Source of the DNA: Xylogone sp. PMI_703
Taxonomy: Eukaryota; Ascomycota; Leotiomycetes
Assembly (NCBI GenBank): GCA_021399445.1
Contig: JAJTUQ010000003.1
Span: forward strand, 4,278,001-4,342,000
Reading direction: 5' to 3'
Length of the DNA stretch: 64,000 bases
Made by a program: the position numbers and the translations under genes. How positions within the stretch are numbered: the first letter of the stretch is position 1; every line of letters begins with the position of its first letter. Below the pieces are notes generated by a model. The model was given only the letters and a program-made list of their open reading frames with translations, was not told the origin of the DNA and searched no databases. This document shows, piece by piece, positions 10,460-22,984 of this stretch.

Positions 10460-12203
10460 ATGCGACGAACTTCGGTTTCGTTGCCGACCAAACATACAGT
10501 AGCACACGATCCATACGAAAAGCTGGCTAGATACGAGTCAAAGGGCGCGAACGTTCGCGAATTGGGCTTATCTGGGAATTCAAAAACCGCCTGGATGACT
10601 CAAAGCCAGCGTTCCCGCTATGTGAAGACGGGGGGCATCCTCCTCTTTATCGTCTTCCTGTTCTACTATTTCTCACCGTCAGGAATCGATGTCCAAGGGC
10701 GAGGTACGTAGCGTGGAATCTCTTAAGTCTTTTATAGTCTAATAAGCAAAAGGAAGTGATCCCATAGACCCAGCAGCTGGGACAACGAGATGCTCAAAGC
10801 CCCATGATTCGTCCAAACCGCTTGTCCAATATGCCCTTATGATTGATGCAGGCAGTACTGGTTCGCGTATCCATGTCTACAAATTCAATAATTGCGGCCC
10901 TACACCGGAGCTTGAAAACGAAGAGTTTAAAATGACAGAGAAGAAGCCAGAGGGTTCCGGTTTGAGTTCATACAAATCTGATGCCGAAGGCGCAGCGAAG
11001 AGTCTAGATGTGTTGATGGATGTTGCGATGAACACTGTTCCAGACAAATTCAAAGCATGTACTCCAGTTGCAGTGAAAGCTACCGCTGGACTACGACTAC
11101 TTGGCCCAGAGATGAGCGACAAGATCCTCGAGGCTGTACGGCATAGATTGGAGACAGTATACCCGTTTCCAGTTGTATCAAGAGAGAACAAAGGTGTTGC
11201 AATTATGGATGGGAGCGACGAGGGTGTATATGCATGGATTACTACCAATTACTTGCTTGGCAAGATTGGCACTCCTGATGATTCTCCAACTGCTGCAGTG
11301 TTCGACCTCGGTGGTGGATCGACCCAAATCGTCTTTGAGCCCACATTTAAAGGTGCCAGCCATGGCGGAATGCCTGAGAAACTTGCGGAGGGTGACCATA
11401 GGTATGAACTTAACTTTGGAGGACGGAAATTTGAACTATATCAACACTCTCATCTCGGCTACGGGTTGATGTCCGCACGCGAAGCTATTCATCGACAATT
11501 CTTCCAGGACATTGAATCAATGCATGAGGATGACTACAGCTGGACCAAGAGTGCGGTTGTTAATCCTTGTATTGCTCCCGGTATGACTCGGGCCGTAAAT
11601 GTGACGCTTCCTAAAGATCACCCATATGGGAAGGTCGCCCTCTTGAACATGACTGGACCATCTTCACCATCTCCAGCTCAGTGTCGAAAACTTGCTGAAA
11701 AGATTCTTTACAAAGATGCGGAGTGTAAGCTTGCCCCTTGCTCCTTTAACGGTATCCACCAGCCATCTATAGAAAGAACCTTCGCTACAGAGGATATTTA
11801 TATCTTCTCTTACTTTTACGACCGCACCGATCCCCTAGGGATGCCAGAATCGTTCACCTTAAAAGAGCTACATGACCTCACTGATCAAGTCTGTGGTGGT
11901 CCATCTCGTTGGGATGCTTTCGAAAACGTGCCGGATGCGATAAAGGAGCTGGAAGATCGGCCAGAATGGTGTCTGGATCTTAACTTCATGATGGCTCTTC
12001 TACATACTGGCTATGAAATACCCATTGAAAGAGAAGTTAAAATTGCGAAGAAAATAAAAGGTAATGAACTTGGGTGGTGTCTTGGTGCTAGGTATGTTGT
12101 CTATTCTATCCCTATTTAACGGACCTTAACTAACCCCGTATGCAGTCTTCCCTTACTTTCTCAGGAGTCTGGATGGACATGTCGTATTAAGGAGATTTCT
12201 TAA
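10460..12203 (+). CDS. GDA1: Guanosine-diphosphatase (Golgi GDPase/NDPase)
   Basis: Exons 10460-10703, 10768-12091 and 12146-12203 give 541 aa. The enzyme hydrolyses GDP to GMP in the Golgi lumen, driving GDP-mannose import for protein and lipid mannosylation. It is a type II membrane protein: a basic cytosolic tail, then one membrane anchor at about residues 57-72 (GGILLFIVFLFYYF), then the luminal GDA1/CD39 domain. The apyrase conserved regions are visible: DAGSTGSR (from residue 108), KATAGLR (about 185), DGSDEGVYAW (about 239) and FDLGGGSTQIVFEP (about 260). The last exon adds the conserved tail ending CRIKEIS. A donor at 12092 (GTATGT) and acceptor at 12145 are needed to reach it; without splicing the protein ends at 12119. 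It is tail-to-tail with the next gene, 143 bp apart. Confidence 0.95.
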
Positions 12204-12346
12204 GGGGTACTAAACGCTCGCATGACGGTATGGGGTCAGGTAACAAGCATGTTATAGATATTACTAATAAATATTAACGTTGTACAACATATGCTCTATT
12301 TTTGCCTTCTTTGACTGTGGTATCTGTAATAGTTGTGTGCATGCCA

Positions 12347-13573
12347 TCAGAGAGGCACTTCAGGGCCGGCCAACCCCAAGACATCCTCTATCACATCTTC
12401 AGGGCAAACGCCCTCTAATACTTCTCTGACTACCTCAAGGTTGCTACCCCATTGCATACTCCTATCGTGTTCGGGTCGAACTATCTGGATTCGATGCAAA
12501 TATACTTTCCTAGCAGCTAGAGCAACCAAAGATGGTGTAACAAATGTCAAGCCATGAAGCGATGCAAGTAGCCTGACTTGTTAGGATTAAGTCAATCATA
12601 TTGGTAACAGGGAACGTACTTGGCAAGCTTTTCAAAATGTTGAGTTGCAGCAGGGGTTATACCACCGCCGACAGCACGATGAAGTCGTAAGAAGGAGATG
12701 ATGTTTATCATATATTGCTTAACTTCTATACTAAATATAATTCGTTCGCTGAGATGGATTAATTGATCAATATCCTGCTAATATATTAGTTAAATTATAG
12801 CGAATCTTTTGCGTTAATTGTACTAACCTCTGGGGAGATTGCGGGTAACGATAGCATATCCTTTGTGTAGCTCTTCTTCACCACCGAAGAACTCGATTCA
12901 GTATCACTGTCTGCCTCATCGATATTTGGAAATCCATCTTCCGGGTCATGGAAATGTGAAATAAACATATGCTCATTTAAGTGCTTAGTCAAGCTCGGCC
13001 CATTGCGTTCTGTCAAGAGGGCGATGATCATAAACCGTTTCGGTGCTGCATGGACGGATGTCCGTGTAAACAAACGTTTCGTGCGTATCAATTCGAGGGT
13101 CTGAAGCTGAACTTGGCGAGGGGCTTCATCGAGGTTCTTGAGAATGAGAATGGATGCTATGGACTTATTGTCAAAGGCAAAGCTGTCGGGAGCTGGCGAT
13201 CGTGTGATAGAACGAAACGTGGAGTTATGGTGTAAAAAGGAATCTTGCCTTGTTCGGATTGGACTGGTTGAGCGACTCGAGCTCTCATCGACGGATAAGA
13301 TTGCGTGGGCGAATTCGTCAAGACTCGTATGCTCAGTGAAGTTAACCACTGCGTGGGTTAGACCAAAAACTTTAGCTGCTATCTAGAGACAATCAGTAAT
13401 ACTCTCTATATTAGGGTCATTTATCCTACCAGCTGGAGTTCCTGGGCTACATCATCGATAGCATCAGTATCTGTGGTAATGACGCAGTGTTCTTGCGCTA
13501 CTAGGCAGATTAGAGTAGCAAGTTCCAGATCGCTCAAGTCATGGATTTTTGTAAGAAGAATATCGTCTGCCAT
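12347..13573 (-). CDS. Mg-chelatase (ChlI/MoxR)-related AAA+ protein lacking Walker A
   Basis: Exons 13573-13430, 13382-12828, 12777-12620 and 12572-12347 give 360 aa. The N-terminus (ADDILLTKIHDLSDLELATL) leads directly into a region matching the later half of an AAA+ module: ILILKNLDEAP resembles Walker B, FMIIALLTER resembles sensor 1, and the C-terminal helices (LSERIIFSIEVKQY, LRLHRAVGGGITP, FVTPSLVALAARK, VLEGVCPEDVIEDVL) look like the lid of ChlI/MoxR proteins. No GxxxxGK[ST] P-loop is present anywhere in the spliced protein, so ATP hydrolysis is doubtful. A serine- and acid-rich insertion lies around residues 190-230. Fungal relatives are usually labelled 'magnesium chelatase', although fungi do not make chlorophyll; the true role is unknown. 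Confidence 0.75.
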
Positions 13574-13870
13574 TAATCTATAAACGGCATTCCAATTTGA
13601 TTATCCATAATCCACTAGCCTACACTCGTCGGCTTATAGACACCGGGTGGAATTTGGAAGTTGATTAGCTGGTTGAAGTTCGGTGAGCACCCCCCTCTAG
13701 AAGCCTAGTGTATTAATATCTAGGTAGGGAGCTCGGGCCACACCTTAATTCAGGAGTGCCTTCCCAGTACAACTGCCACACTCTTCAGCACCTTTCAATG
13801 AGAAGCATTCATTCCTTATCACGATAGAAAAGAAGGTAACGCAACATGTCATGAGGCTATTCTTATAAAG

Positions 13871-16800
13871 ATGTCGAATCCTACCGCAGACTGGGAGAAA
13901 GTTGGAGACAAATTCTATCGGAAGATACAGTTGTATACCGCTGTGTTTGATCAGGACCTGGAGCTTGAAAATTATATCGTTACCGGCTGTTCCTATGGAG
14001 GAGCTATTGGTATGTTTAATACTGATTAATTTCTCTATGTTTTAAACTATGTTCGGTCGTTGCTGCTCCTCACTTTCTACGTGTTTTTGGTGTTTGCCGA
14101 GGTTCATAACTGGGAGAATAATATCATAAGTCACTCTCATTTATAAGACTTTCTATTTCTTTACTCACACTTCCCATTCAATCTATTTCCAATGTAGATA
14201 TGGATGGAAAGTATTTAATCGATCACGTGACCTCATATTTCCTTCTCAGCTCGAACTAATATAGTCGAAGCCGCCATATACACGTACAGACTGTATTGAC
14301 ATCTTTCTTAGCTCTACACCGTGATTCGACGAAGCTTCATTCATTTCGTGGATCACAGACCGCCAAGTCCACTATTGATCTCTATAGTTGTTCAGGGAAG
14401 CTGATTCGAAGCATTAACTGGGATAGAGGTACAATAAAAGGACTTGGCTGGTCAGAGGATGAGAAGCTCCTAGTCGTTACCGCAGATGGCACCGTTCGGT
14501 ACTATTATGACCTGCAGGGAGATTTTACTCAGTTCTCTTTAGGCAATGGTGCGGAGGAATATGGAGTTGCGTCTTGCAAGTCTGTCTCACTTACATCCTC
14601 GTTGTTACACAAACTAACTATCCACGCAGATTCTATAATACTGGGTTTGTGGCTTTACTATCAAATAACCACATTATATCTGTCTCCAAATACGAGGAGC
14701 CTCGGCCGAGGTTACTCGCTGCTCCGCCAGAAGGAGAGGTTTACTCGTGGTCCATTATACCACCCGCGTACACACTCTCACGGTCAGTTGAGGTTTTGTT
14801 AAGTATTGGGCAAACTATTTATGTTGTTGATGCTACTGAATCAGAGGATCGATTACTCGATATTGGTCCGTTCTCGCATATCAGCGTCTCACCTAACGGT
14901 AAATTTGCTGCGTTATATACTGATGAAGGGAGAGCATATGTGATCACAAGCGACTTTCAAAATAGACTAAGTGAATATGATTCAAAGTCGAAAATAGTAC
15001 CAAAAGATCTTCAATGGTGTGGAAATGACGCAGTAGCCATTGCTTGGGAGGATGAGGTCCATATTATCGGGCCTAATAACGCTGCTGCGAAGTATTTTTA
15101 TAATGGTCGTGTGCATTTAATTGCCGGTTTGTTCAGACTTATTTAAATATCTTTCTTAGTTCTAATACTTGACAGATTATGATGGCTTACGTTTGGTTAC
15201 AAATGATGTTTGCGACTTCATTCAGAAAGTACCAGATGTCACTGATGAGATATTCCGATTCGAGACACAATCCCCTGCTTCAATCCTTCTAGATGCTGTT
15301 GAACAGCTTGAAAACCATTCTCCAAAGGCAGACGATAATATTCAGCTGATCCGGCCAAACTTAGTTGAGGCTGTGGATACATGTGTATGACAGCCTTTAT
15401 AGCCAGAAGTTGCGTCACTAATAAGCTAACAACCTTTCAGGTAAAAGCTGCCGGTTATGAATTCAGTATTCACTGGCAAAAGCAGCTTCTCAAAGCTGCA
15501 TCATTTGGCAAATCCGTTCTTGATATATATAATAGTGACGATTTCGTTGACATGTGCGAGACCCTCCGAGTGTTAAATGCTGTCCGATACTATGAGATAG
15601 GCATGCCCTTATCGTATGAGCAATTTTTACGGCTCTCCCCAGAAAAGCTGGTTGAACGTCTGATTAATCGTCGAGAGTATCTTTTGGCGTTGCGGATCTC
15701 ATCTTACCTTCGCCTTCCTACCGATAGAATATACGTGCACTGGGCTTCTCAAAAGGTCCGTGTAGGTTCTGAAGATGAAGATACTATCTGCCGGTTGATA
15801 GTAGAAAAGCTCGATGGTAAGCAGGGTATTTCATTCGAGGAGATAGCTCGAGCTGCCTATGACGAAGGGCGAGGCCGATTAGCGACTGCACTATTACACC
15901 ATGAACCAAGAGCCGGCAAGCAAGTCCCACTGTTGCTTAGTATGGAGGAAGATGAGATAGCTCTGGATAAAGCAATAGAGAGTGGAGATTCTGATTTGAT
16001 GTACTTTGTTCTACTGCATCTCAAATCTAAGTTGCCGCTGGCATCCTTTTTCAGGCTTATCAACACTCGGCCTGTGGCCACAGCACTTGTTGAATCTGCA
16101 GCTCAGATAGACGATCCTGAACTACTGAAAGATCTTTATTATCAAGATGATCGTCGAGCGGATGGGGCTAATATTTTTGTTCGCGAAGCTCTCGAGCAAC
16201 CCGATGTAAAAGCTACATCAGACAAGCTCGCTCTAGCAGCAAAACTTCTTGCTGATTTCAAAGATAATGCATTTGAGCTTAAGGCTATTCACGAAGCTAC
16301 TGCGTTATTGAAAATGCAGGAAGCTCTTGATCATGATTTAGCAGATACGTTTACCGGTTTAAGCGTAAACGAAACTATGTTCAAACTTATCCGATTAGGA
16401 TATTCAAATAGAGCGAAAAAGGTTCAAAGCGATTTCAAAATACCAGAAAAAACGGCATGGTGGATTAGGTTAGTCCAACAGCTCTGTTCACTGGGTAGCA
16501 AAGCTAACATGGCAATAGACTCAGAGCATTAGTATCAAAACGTGACTGGAGTGAATTGGAAGAATGGTCTAAGACAAGAAAATCACCTATCGGCTGGGAG
16601 GTAAGTGATTTCTCCAATGCTGCTCTAGGGACACAGACGCTGACCAATACCAACCAGCCATTCTTCTCACTTATTCTCTCGGCTGGCAATCCAAAGCTTG
16701 CTGCTGTTTTCATTCCCAAGGCAGCTCCAGGTCTTCCTGCAGCAACTGTGATATCTATGTACGAGAAATGTGGTATGCGCGTTAAAGCTGCCGAAGAAGC

Positions 16801-16909
16801 CGTTAAAGCCAAGGATATAGAGGCTTTAGATCGATTAAAGAATGCAGCTGGCGTAGGGACAGCGGAAGCAAGGGATATTGAGCGGATAGCATCTACCCTG
16901 AAGAGATGA
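13871..16909 (+). CDS. VPS16: Vacuolar protein sorting protein 16 (HOPS/CORVET core)
   Basis: Exons 13871-14009, 14312-14579, 14630-15126, 15176-15384, 15441-16468, 16519-16600 and 16658-16909 give 824 aa, the normal VPS16 length. VPS16 is a core subunit of the HOPS and CORVET tethering complexes that drive fusion at vacuoles and endosomes. The first half is the Vps16_N beta-propeller (GCSYGGAIALHRDSTKL, LLSNNHIISVSKYEEPRP, LQWCGNDAVAIAWEDEV). The second half is the alpha-solenoid Vps16_C (AAGYEFSIHWQKQLLKAASFG, LRVLNAVRYYEIGMPLSYEQF, WSELEEWSKTRKSPIGWEPF). The first intron is long for this locus (302 nt); the others are about 50 nt. The gene is divergent from the AAA+ gene with 297 bp between starts. 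Confidence 0.95.
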
Positions 16910-17340
16910 ATGAAGATGCATCCAGAGCAGATGTCACAAGGGGTACCATACTACACAGATTGATGAATAGACTATTTAAATCTCTTTGCAGCAGCATATT
17001 ACCAACTATTCCAGTATGGACGCCAATGCATGATAATATCCAGAGTAGTAATAATATGTGCAAGCTCGTAAGCTGGCGAACTATGACATAAATACCCTTA
17101 ATCTTTATCCAACCAAAGTTCCTACTTAAAAAGGTCGTATTAATTGTAGTTCCTACGATGCATCATATGCAAATCGTGCGCTTACCAACATGGCGATGGT
17201 AGCGGCAAATTCAATAGATCAAATCCTCCAAAACGCCAGATAGTCTAACTTCAGACCATGACCTAAGTATCGCATGCCCTCGGGGAAAAAGAAAGAAATA
17301 TATGCGCCCACAACCCTAACTCCATTATCCTTTACTATGA
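16910..17340. other. Convergent 3' intergenic region
   Basis: The 3' regions of VPS16 (+) and the FHA-RING gene (-). The plus-strand frame 16906-17091 overlaps the VPS16 stop and has no recognisable content. Confidence 0.55.
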
Positions 17341-19231
17341 TCATGATGAAGCCTGTGGTTGCGATCCATTCTCTTCAGTATCAAGCTCTAGGCTTGCGAG
17401 CGAAGTAATTCTAACACCGGAGGCTTCGCCAGCACCACCATCCAAGACAAATGGACCCGCGTTATTTCTCGGGGTCATGGGCCCTTCGCCTGCGATTATC
17501 GCCTCAGCGATCGAAGTGGGAAGAGCGTCATTTGGGCTAGGAGTCCGGTCTAAATTTGCCGCCACTTTTCTGTTTGCTATATTTACCGGATTAACTGTTG
17601 AATTATTCTGCGACGATGGTGGCTCGGAAATCTGGATAGATGCTACAGCATGTGACACGAGATCGACATTCTCCTCGTCGCTGCGATTATCGCTCTGCGC
17701 GTCCTGGCCTCCATGATGCTCATCCTCTTGAGGACTGTCTGAATTTTCGGTATTTTGCGCTTGACGGTCAGGCTGATCACGGGAGGGGCCTTGTACACCA
17801 TTGGTCAATGGGGCATTGGCGTTTACGTCTGTGCCTTCAAACTCTTCCCACTCCCCATCGGCATACGGGTCCTCCAACTCTGCTTCTAAATCTGCCACCG
17901 TCCTACAATTTGGGCATATAAAGTGAGGCCAATGTGGGCCATTTATAATGACACGGATGCACTTATAGTGCCATGTATGTGAGCAGGGAGCAACAAAAAG
18001 AGATTGACAGGGCTAATAACAGTCAGTAATCAAGGCTTAGTACAAATACCGCTACACGGATGTTTCTTACTGCTATTGGCCCTAGACAAATCGAACAATC
18101 CTGAGAAGGGCCAGAAGATGCCTTGCCCTGATTTGTCATATCTCTTAACCGCTTGTGGGATTGTACGCTTCACAACATTAGTCTAGACCCAAAACATTTG
18201 GGGCATACTCACTTGAAGCTACTGGGTCCCGTTTGCCATCCTTTGTTAAGCTCGATTCTAATCTTTACACATCGGAATATCATTTCTTCTCCGCCTTTGA
18301 AATCGATCCCCAACTGCACGATGTCACCATCATTGACGGGAAAGGGTCTTGATTCGGTCCCTGGAGAGCTTAACCGAATATGGTTCAGAAATGTGCCTGA
18401 TGAACTCTTGACATCTTTGATGAACCACCGTCCGCCTTGGTACCAAAATTCACAATGCCGTCGACTGACAACTTTGGATTTAAACCCAACGGGAGCCGCA
18501 GATGGGACATTTATCGCCTGTGGTGTCTGATTATCTCTTTCTGAGTATCTTCCTACTTTTATGACCTCTTTTCCTGTGGGTAAAATGCGAGACATAGGAC
18601 TGAATACCAAAGAAGGTCTCTGAGCTCTTGGGTCCTGGTGTGCGGAAAACCTAATAGAGGGTAGTTGGTGAACGCCATTTGGCGTGCTAACTTTTTCCGC
18701 AGTGTTTGGAGTTGGCGTACTATTTCCAATGCCTCCGTCTCCTACATCATTCTGCGGCATATCTGCTGAGTTCGTTCTCGCTATAGGATCGGCACTCGAG
18801 TTAGATAGTCCGATAACTTGTGGCTCTGAAGAGATTCGTGAGACTCCGCTTCCCCCTACGGATGGGAACCAGCCGCTCGTGGCCCCAGTATTGTCCTGGC
18901 TTTGCTGGCTAGCCGTAACTGACTCTGCTGGGGTTTGTGTGATCGAGGAAGCCGGCAATGTATTAACCCCAGGAGACGCAGGGCTAGTAGGAGAAGGGTG
19001 GCTCGTGGTTCGCGTAAGAGTATCCGTCCGTGAATTATGAGAGTTATGGTTATCTCGCGACAAGATATGATTGTGTGTATAAGTTCGCAGATAGCTGAGT
19101 CCTCGCAGCCGTCCACCTCGTGTTGGGGAGGCCGGCGAAGCTCCTGTCGGCGCGGGGGGAGAAGTTGACCTTATCCTTAGTGACGGTAAGTTGGCAGTCC
19201 AAGGTGGTGATGGGACAGTTGATGAATACAT
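17341..19231 (-). CDS. FHA-RING E3 ubiquitin ligase, Dma1/Dma2-like
   Basis: Exons 19231-18213, 18167-18071 and 18012-17341 give 595 aa. The N-terminal 210 residues are Ser/Pro/Thr-rich. An FHA phosphothreonine-binding domain follows at about 215-335 (VGRYSER, SRRHCEFWYQGGRWFIKD, SSSGTFLN). A RING-H2 domain is at 364-408 with C364-x2-C367, C382-x-H384-x2-H387-x2-C390 and C405-x2-C408. A long acidic tail follows. FHA followed by RING is the Dma1/Dma2/CHFR-type architecture, linked to spindle-position and septation checkpoints and septin regulation in yeasts. The RING is assembled across the 18071/18012 junction, which supports the splice. The upstream frame has no further ATG before a stop, so the start at 19231 is the first available, though a 5' exon cannot be excluded. 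Confidence 0.9.
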
Positions 19232-19909
19232 TGAGTCAACTCTAAGTCTATCTCTTAATGTTCTTGGGTCTGCACGTAAGTGCGAACTCTATTGATGTCT
19301 GTTGGTAGGTCGGGAATTGCTTCGGATCCTTGCCTCAGCCTGCTCAGGCGCATTTCACACAGTTTAGACAACTAGTGATAATTTTTATGGTTGGGATATT
19401 ATATACTAGAGATGAAAGCGAGACATCGCGTGATATGTTTGAAGTATAATATAAATCCCTCTCTCCAAAGACTGGAACGGGGGAGGAGACAGCCCAGAGC
19501 TTGGTCTCGGCTGTCAATGCTGAAACTAAGATGCTTTCGTCGAACTCCGGCAGAAGTTGCCACAAAACGCCACCGTCGAGAGGAGGTGGACAAGACAAAA
19601 GAGGAGATGGAGAATTTTTCATATGTTCATGTATGAGGATGAAGGATACTCAACTCTCTGTATAACATTTGTAGTCATCTCCTTCCGAGATGTATTCTTA
19701 CTCAGACCCCGCTATAAAAGGAAGCTAAGCCTTCCCACTCCTTCAGATGATCATGATACCAGCAAAACCATGCGCACGTGACTAGTGTAGCGTCCCCTGG
19801 TATTAATCAGTGGACGGAACTAGCCGAGGTCGACTTTACTGGGACACTGATATAACTTTTCTGATTAATGATAGAAGGTGGAGTTCAGTCGACTCCAAAT
19901 TTCTTCATG
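19232..19909. promoter_or_regulatory. Divergent promoter region (FHA-RING gene / MPP-alpha)
   Basis: This 678-bp gap between divergent starts contains a TATAAAAG box at 19713-19720 and a CACGTG E-box at 19775-19780, about 197 and 135 bp upstream of the MPP-alpha start. Short frames on both strands at 19344-19636 mirror each other and look non-coding. Confidence 0.5.
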
Positions 19910-21684
19910 ATGTTAAGATATACGACCTCAAGGTCTCTTAGACGTGGTTTATTGACAGCAAGATTTGCTAGTGACAAAACTTCGTCAAGATGTATGGCAA
20001 CTGTAGTGGAACCCATTCAAAAGGTTTGTGATTATCTCTTTTCCATAGATATAGCGGATGCTAAGCCTACGCTTAGGATCCATCAGAACTTGACCAGATA
20101 TCTACTTTGCCAAATGGAGTGCGAGTTGCAACGGAAGCTTTGCCTGGCCACTTCTCTGGAATTGGTGTGTATATTGATGCGGGGTCGCGATATGAGAATG
20201 ACTATCTCAGAGGAGTGAGCCACATTATGGATAGATTGGCCTTCAAGTCTACGAAATATCGAACGAGTGATGAAATGTTAGAATCATTAGAGTCCCTAGG
20301 AGGAAATATACAATGCGCGTCCTCAAGAGAATCCCTTATGTACCAGTCCGCGACTTTCAACTCCGCTGTTCCCACGACTGTAGCCCTCTTGGCTGAGACA
20401 ATACGAGACCCTCTTATCACCGGGGAAGAGGTTGAGCAGCAACTGGAGACTGCTGCATATGAGATAGGAGAAATCTGGTCCAAGCCAGAATTAATTCTGC
20501 CGGAATTGGTGCACATGGCAGCATATAAAGACAATACCTTGGGGAATCCATTATTATGCCCGAAGGACAGGCTTCCATATATTAACAAAAGCGTTGTGGA
20601 AGCGTATCGAGATACATTTTTTCGACCAGAGAGGATAGTTCTTGCTTTTGCCGGGGTGCAGCATAATGAAGCGCTGAGGTTAGCAGAACAATACTTCGGA
20701 GATATGAAGAGAACGGATATGCCTGCTCTATCAACGGAAAATGTTGAAACTTCGGACGCATCTCCTCATTCCGACTCCACATCATCAATAACATCAATCT
20801 CTCATCCACCTTCGCCATCTCAGCAACCGTCCAAATTACTCTCAAGACTTCCTTTCCTGAAGAACCTTTCGACCTCAGCATCTAGCAACGCTGCAGTTCA
20901 GTCAGAACGCAGCCTTCCGCCGTCTCCTCTTGAGCTCTTGCAGTCGTCCTACTATACGGGTGGTTTTCTCTCCTTACCAAACTTGCCACCTCCTCTTAAC
21001 CCCTCGATGCCACCACTAACCCACATTCACCTTGCTTTTGAAGCACTGCCCATATCGTCCGAAGACATTTACGCACTTGCAACCCTACAAACTCTTCTTG
21101 GTGGTGGTGGTTCTTTCTCTGCTGGTGGGCCTGGAAAGGGAATGTATTCGCGTCTTTACACTAACGTGCTTAATCAGCATGGCTGGGTTGAATCTTGCGT
21201 AGCATTTAACCATTCATATACTGATTCAGGCCTTTTTGGTATATCCTCTAGCTGCTCTCCTGGAAAGGTCACCAGTATGCTCGATGTCATGTGTCGTGAA
21301 TTACAAGCTCTGACTCTAGATACCGGATTCTCAGCCCTGCAGATTGCAGAGGTCAACAGGGCCAAAAATCAACTGAGATCAAGCCTGTTGATGAACCTTG
21401 AGAGTAGAATGGTTGAGCTTGAAGACTTGGGGAGGCAAGTGCAAGTCCACGGTCGAAAAGTAGGCGTTAGAGAGATGTGCAAGAAGATTGAGGAGTTGAC
21501 AGTACAGGACCTTCGAAGGGTCGCGAGAATGGTTGTCGGAGGAATGGTTAATAACCCCGGAAACGGAACAGGTGCACCCACTGTCGTACTCCAGGAGGGA
21601 GAAGAAGAAGGCGTTACGAGGAAACAGTTCAAGTGGGATGAGATCCAGGATAGGATTGAGAGATGGAAGCTGGGAAGGAGGTAG
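19910..21684 (+). CDS. MAS2: Mitochondrial processing peptidase alpha subunit
   Basis: Exons 19910-20023 and 20077-21684 give 573 aa. The protein is the substrate-recognising alpha subunit of MPP, which cleaves presequences in the mitochondrial matrix. The N-terminus (MLRYTTSRSLRRGLL) is an arginine- and serine-rich amphipathic presequence. M16 core motifs are present: STLPNGVRVATEALPGHFSG, SHIMDRLAFKST, and the glycine-rich loop GGGGSFSAGGPGKGMYSR at about residues 378-395, diagnostic of the alpha subunit. As expected for alpha, the HxxEH zinc site is absent (HIMDR in its place). A Ser-rich linker around 255-310 (20740-20900) is typical of filamentous fungi. Two adjacent ATGs (19907, 19910) and one at 19868 are in frame; the last would weaken the presequence. 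Confidence 0.95.
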
Positions 21685-22027
21685 TAGACGGCTAAACGAG
21701 GTTTGGATAAAAACTGAAAAATGATTGTTATGCATGATTGTAACACTACTGTATCATAGACTCGCCGGGATTGAAAACGGGGCAGGTGTAAGTCCATCTG
21801 ATAGCATATCTCACATTTGAAAGAATTCTAAGATCAATGATTGGAACGTATTTGCGTCATAAAGAACGATAGGTTCCTTTGAGATGAGAGAATAAAAATA
21901 CAACACAGGGTTTGCATGAACCCTTTAAATGCCAAATCCATACAGCCATTCAAAATTTTCAGTTATACATTAACATAAACAATGCACCTTGGTCATCCGT
22001 AGAACCTATCCAACCCAGAGCGCCTGC
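21685..22027. other. Convergent 3' intergenic region (MPP-alpha / TOM22)
   Basis: 343 bp between the stops of two mitochondrial protein-import genes. AT-rich, with no gene seen. Confidence 0.55.
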
Positions 22028-22642
22028 CTACAAAGCTGGCTGGCTTGGTTGAAGCTGTGCGTTCAACGCACCAGCTGTGTTAGGGTTAGAAAGCAGCTAG
22101 TGAATGTCAGTAGGCGCTTAGATATAGTTAAATAGCATGAGCCGAAAAGAATTATTGTGGCATGGCCCAAATACATACCTCGCCACCCATTTCTCTCATT
22201 CTCATCTCTTTCTCCATCTCAACCATTTGCTGCTCTTCCGCAAATGCCAATGCCCACGGTACTCCAAGGAGCAAGGCGCTAGTGCTGACAACCCATAAAG
22301 CCTTGCCGCCAAACCAAAAACTTGATTTCACCCAGCTGGTTGTGGTATCGACTTTGTTGGAAATGTAGGATCTTGTTGAAGGTGGGATCATATCTTTTAG
22401 TGCTAATATCCGTTCTGCAAATGTTTCTTCTGCGGGTATATCATCTTCGTCGTCCGTGGAGATTTCAGAGTCTTGAAAAAATGTTAGTAACTGAGATTAT
22501 CAGGAGATAAAACCAGCTTGTGAGAGAATAGATCAATCATATAATTGAACTTGCCTGTGTCTGTATAATAATCATCGTCATTCTCGGGACCAGGCTGCTT
22601 AGTCTCAAAGGACTCATCCTCGACTTCAACGAGTTCAACCAT
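22028..22642 (-). CDS. TOM22: Mitochondrial import receptor subunit Tom22
   Basis: Exons 22642-22555, 22471-22179 and 22096-22028 give 149 aa. Tom22 is the central receptor of the outer-membrane TOM complex. It has an acidic cytosolic N-terminus (MVELVEVEDESFE, then NDDDYYTDTDSEISTDDEDD), the conserved segment TFAERILALKDMIPPSTR, a single membrane span at about residues 87-105 (ALWVVSTSALLLGVPWALA) with its conserved Pro, and a short intermembrane-space tail ending NAQLQPSQPAL. The first intron begins GCAAGT after AG, so it is a GC-AG intron (22554-22472). No GT donor nearby keeps the frame. The second intron uses GTATGT. Confidence 0.93.
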
Positions 22643-22984
22643 TATGATATACGGCTAGTCTATGTTGGGGTGAAACGTTAGGCTCAATTGCGTTGCAAAA
22701 GGAAATATAAACTGTTGTAGAATTTAAGGCTTAAGAATCTTGATGTGTGAACTCAAGATCCCGCAATATTTTCCGGATGACGAACGCAGTTAGCGGTGGG
22801 TCCGTGCGCTACTTCCAATGGCCACAAGGCTGAGAATTTGCCTTGACAGTCTCTTACATCTCACATAAGGCTGAGGGGATTTAAGGAGCAATCCTTATCA
22901 GAAAGTATATAGCACATTCTCGAATACTTTCAATGATAGACTAGAAACCATGTTTTATTTATGTTCGGACGACAAAAATTAATG

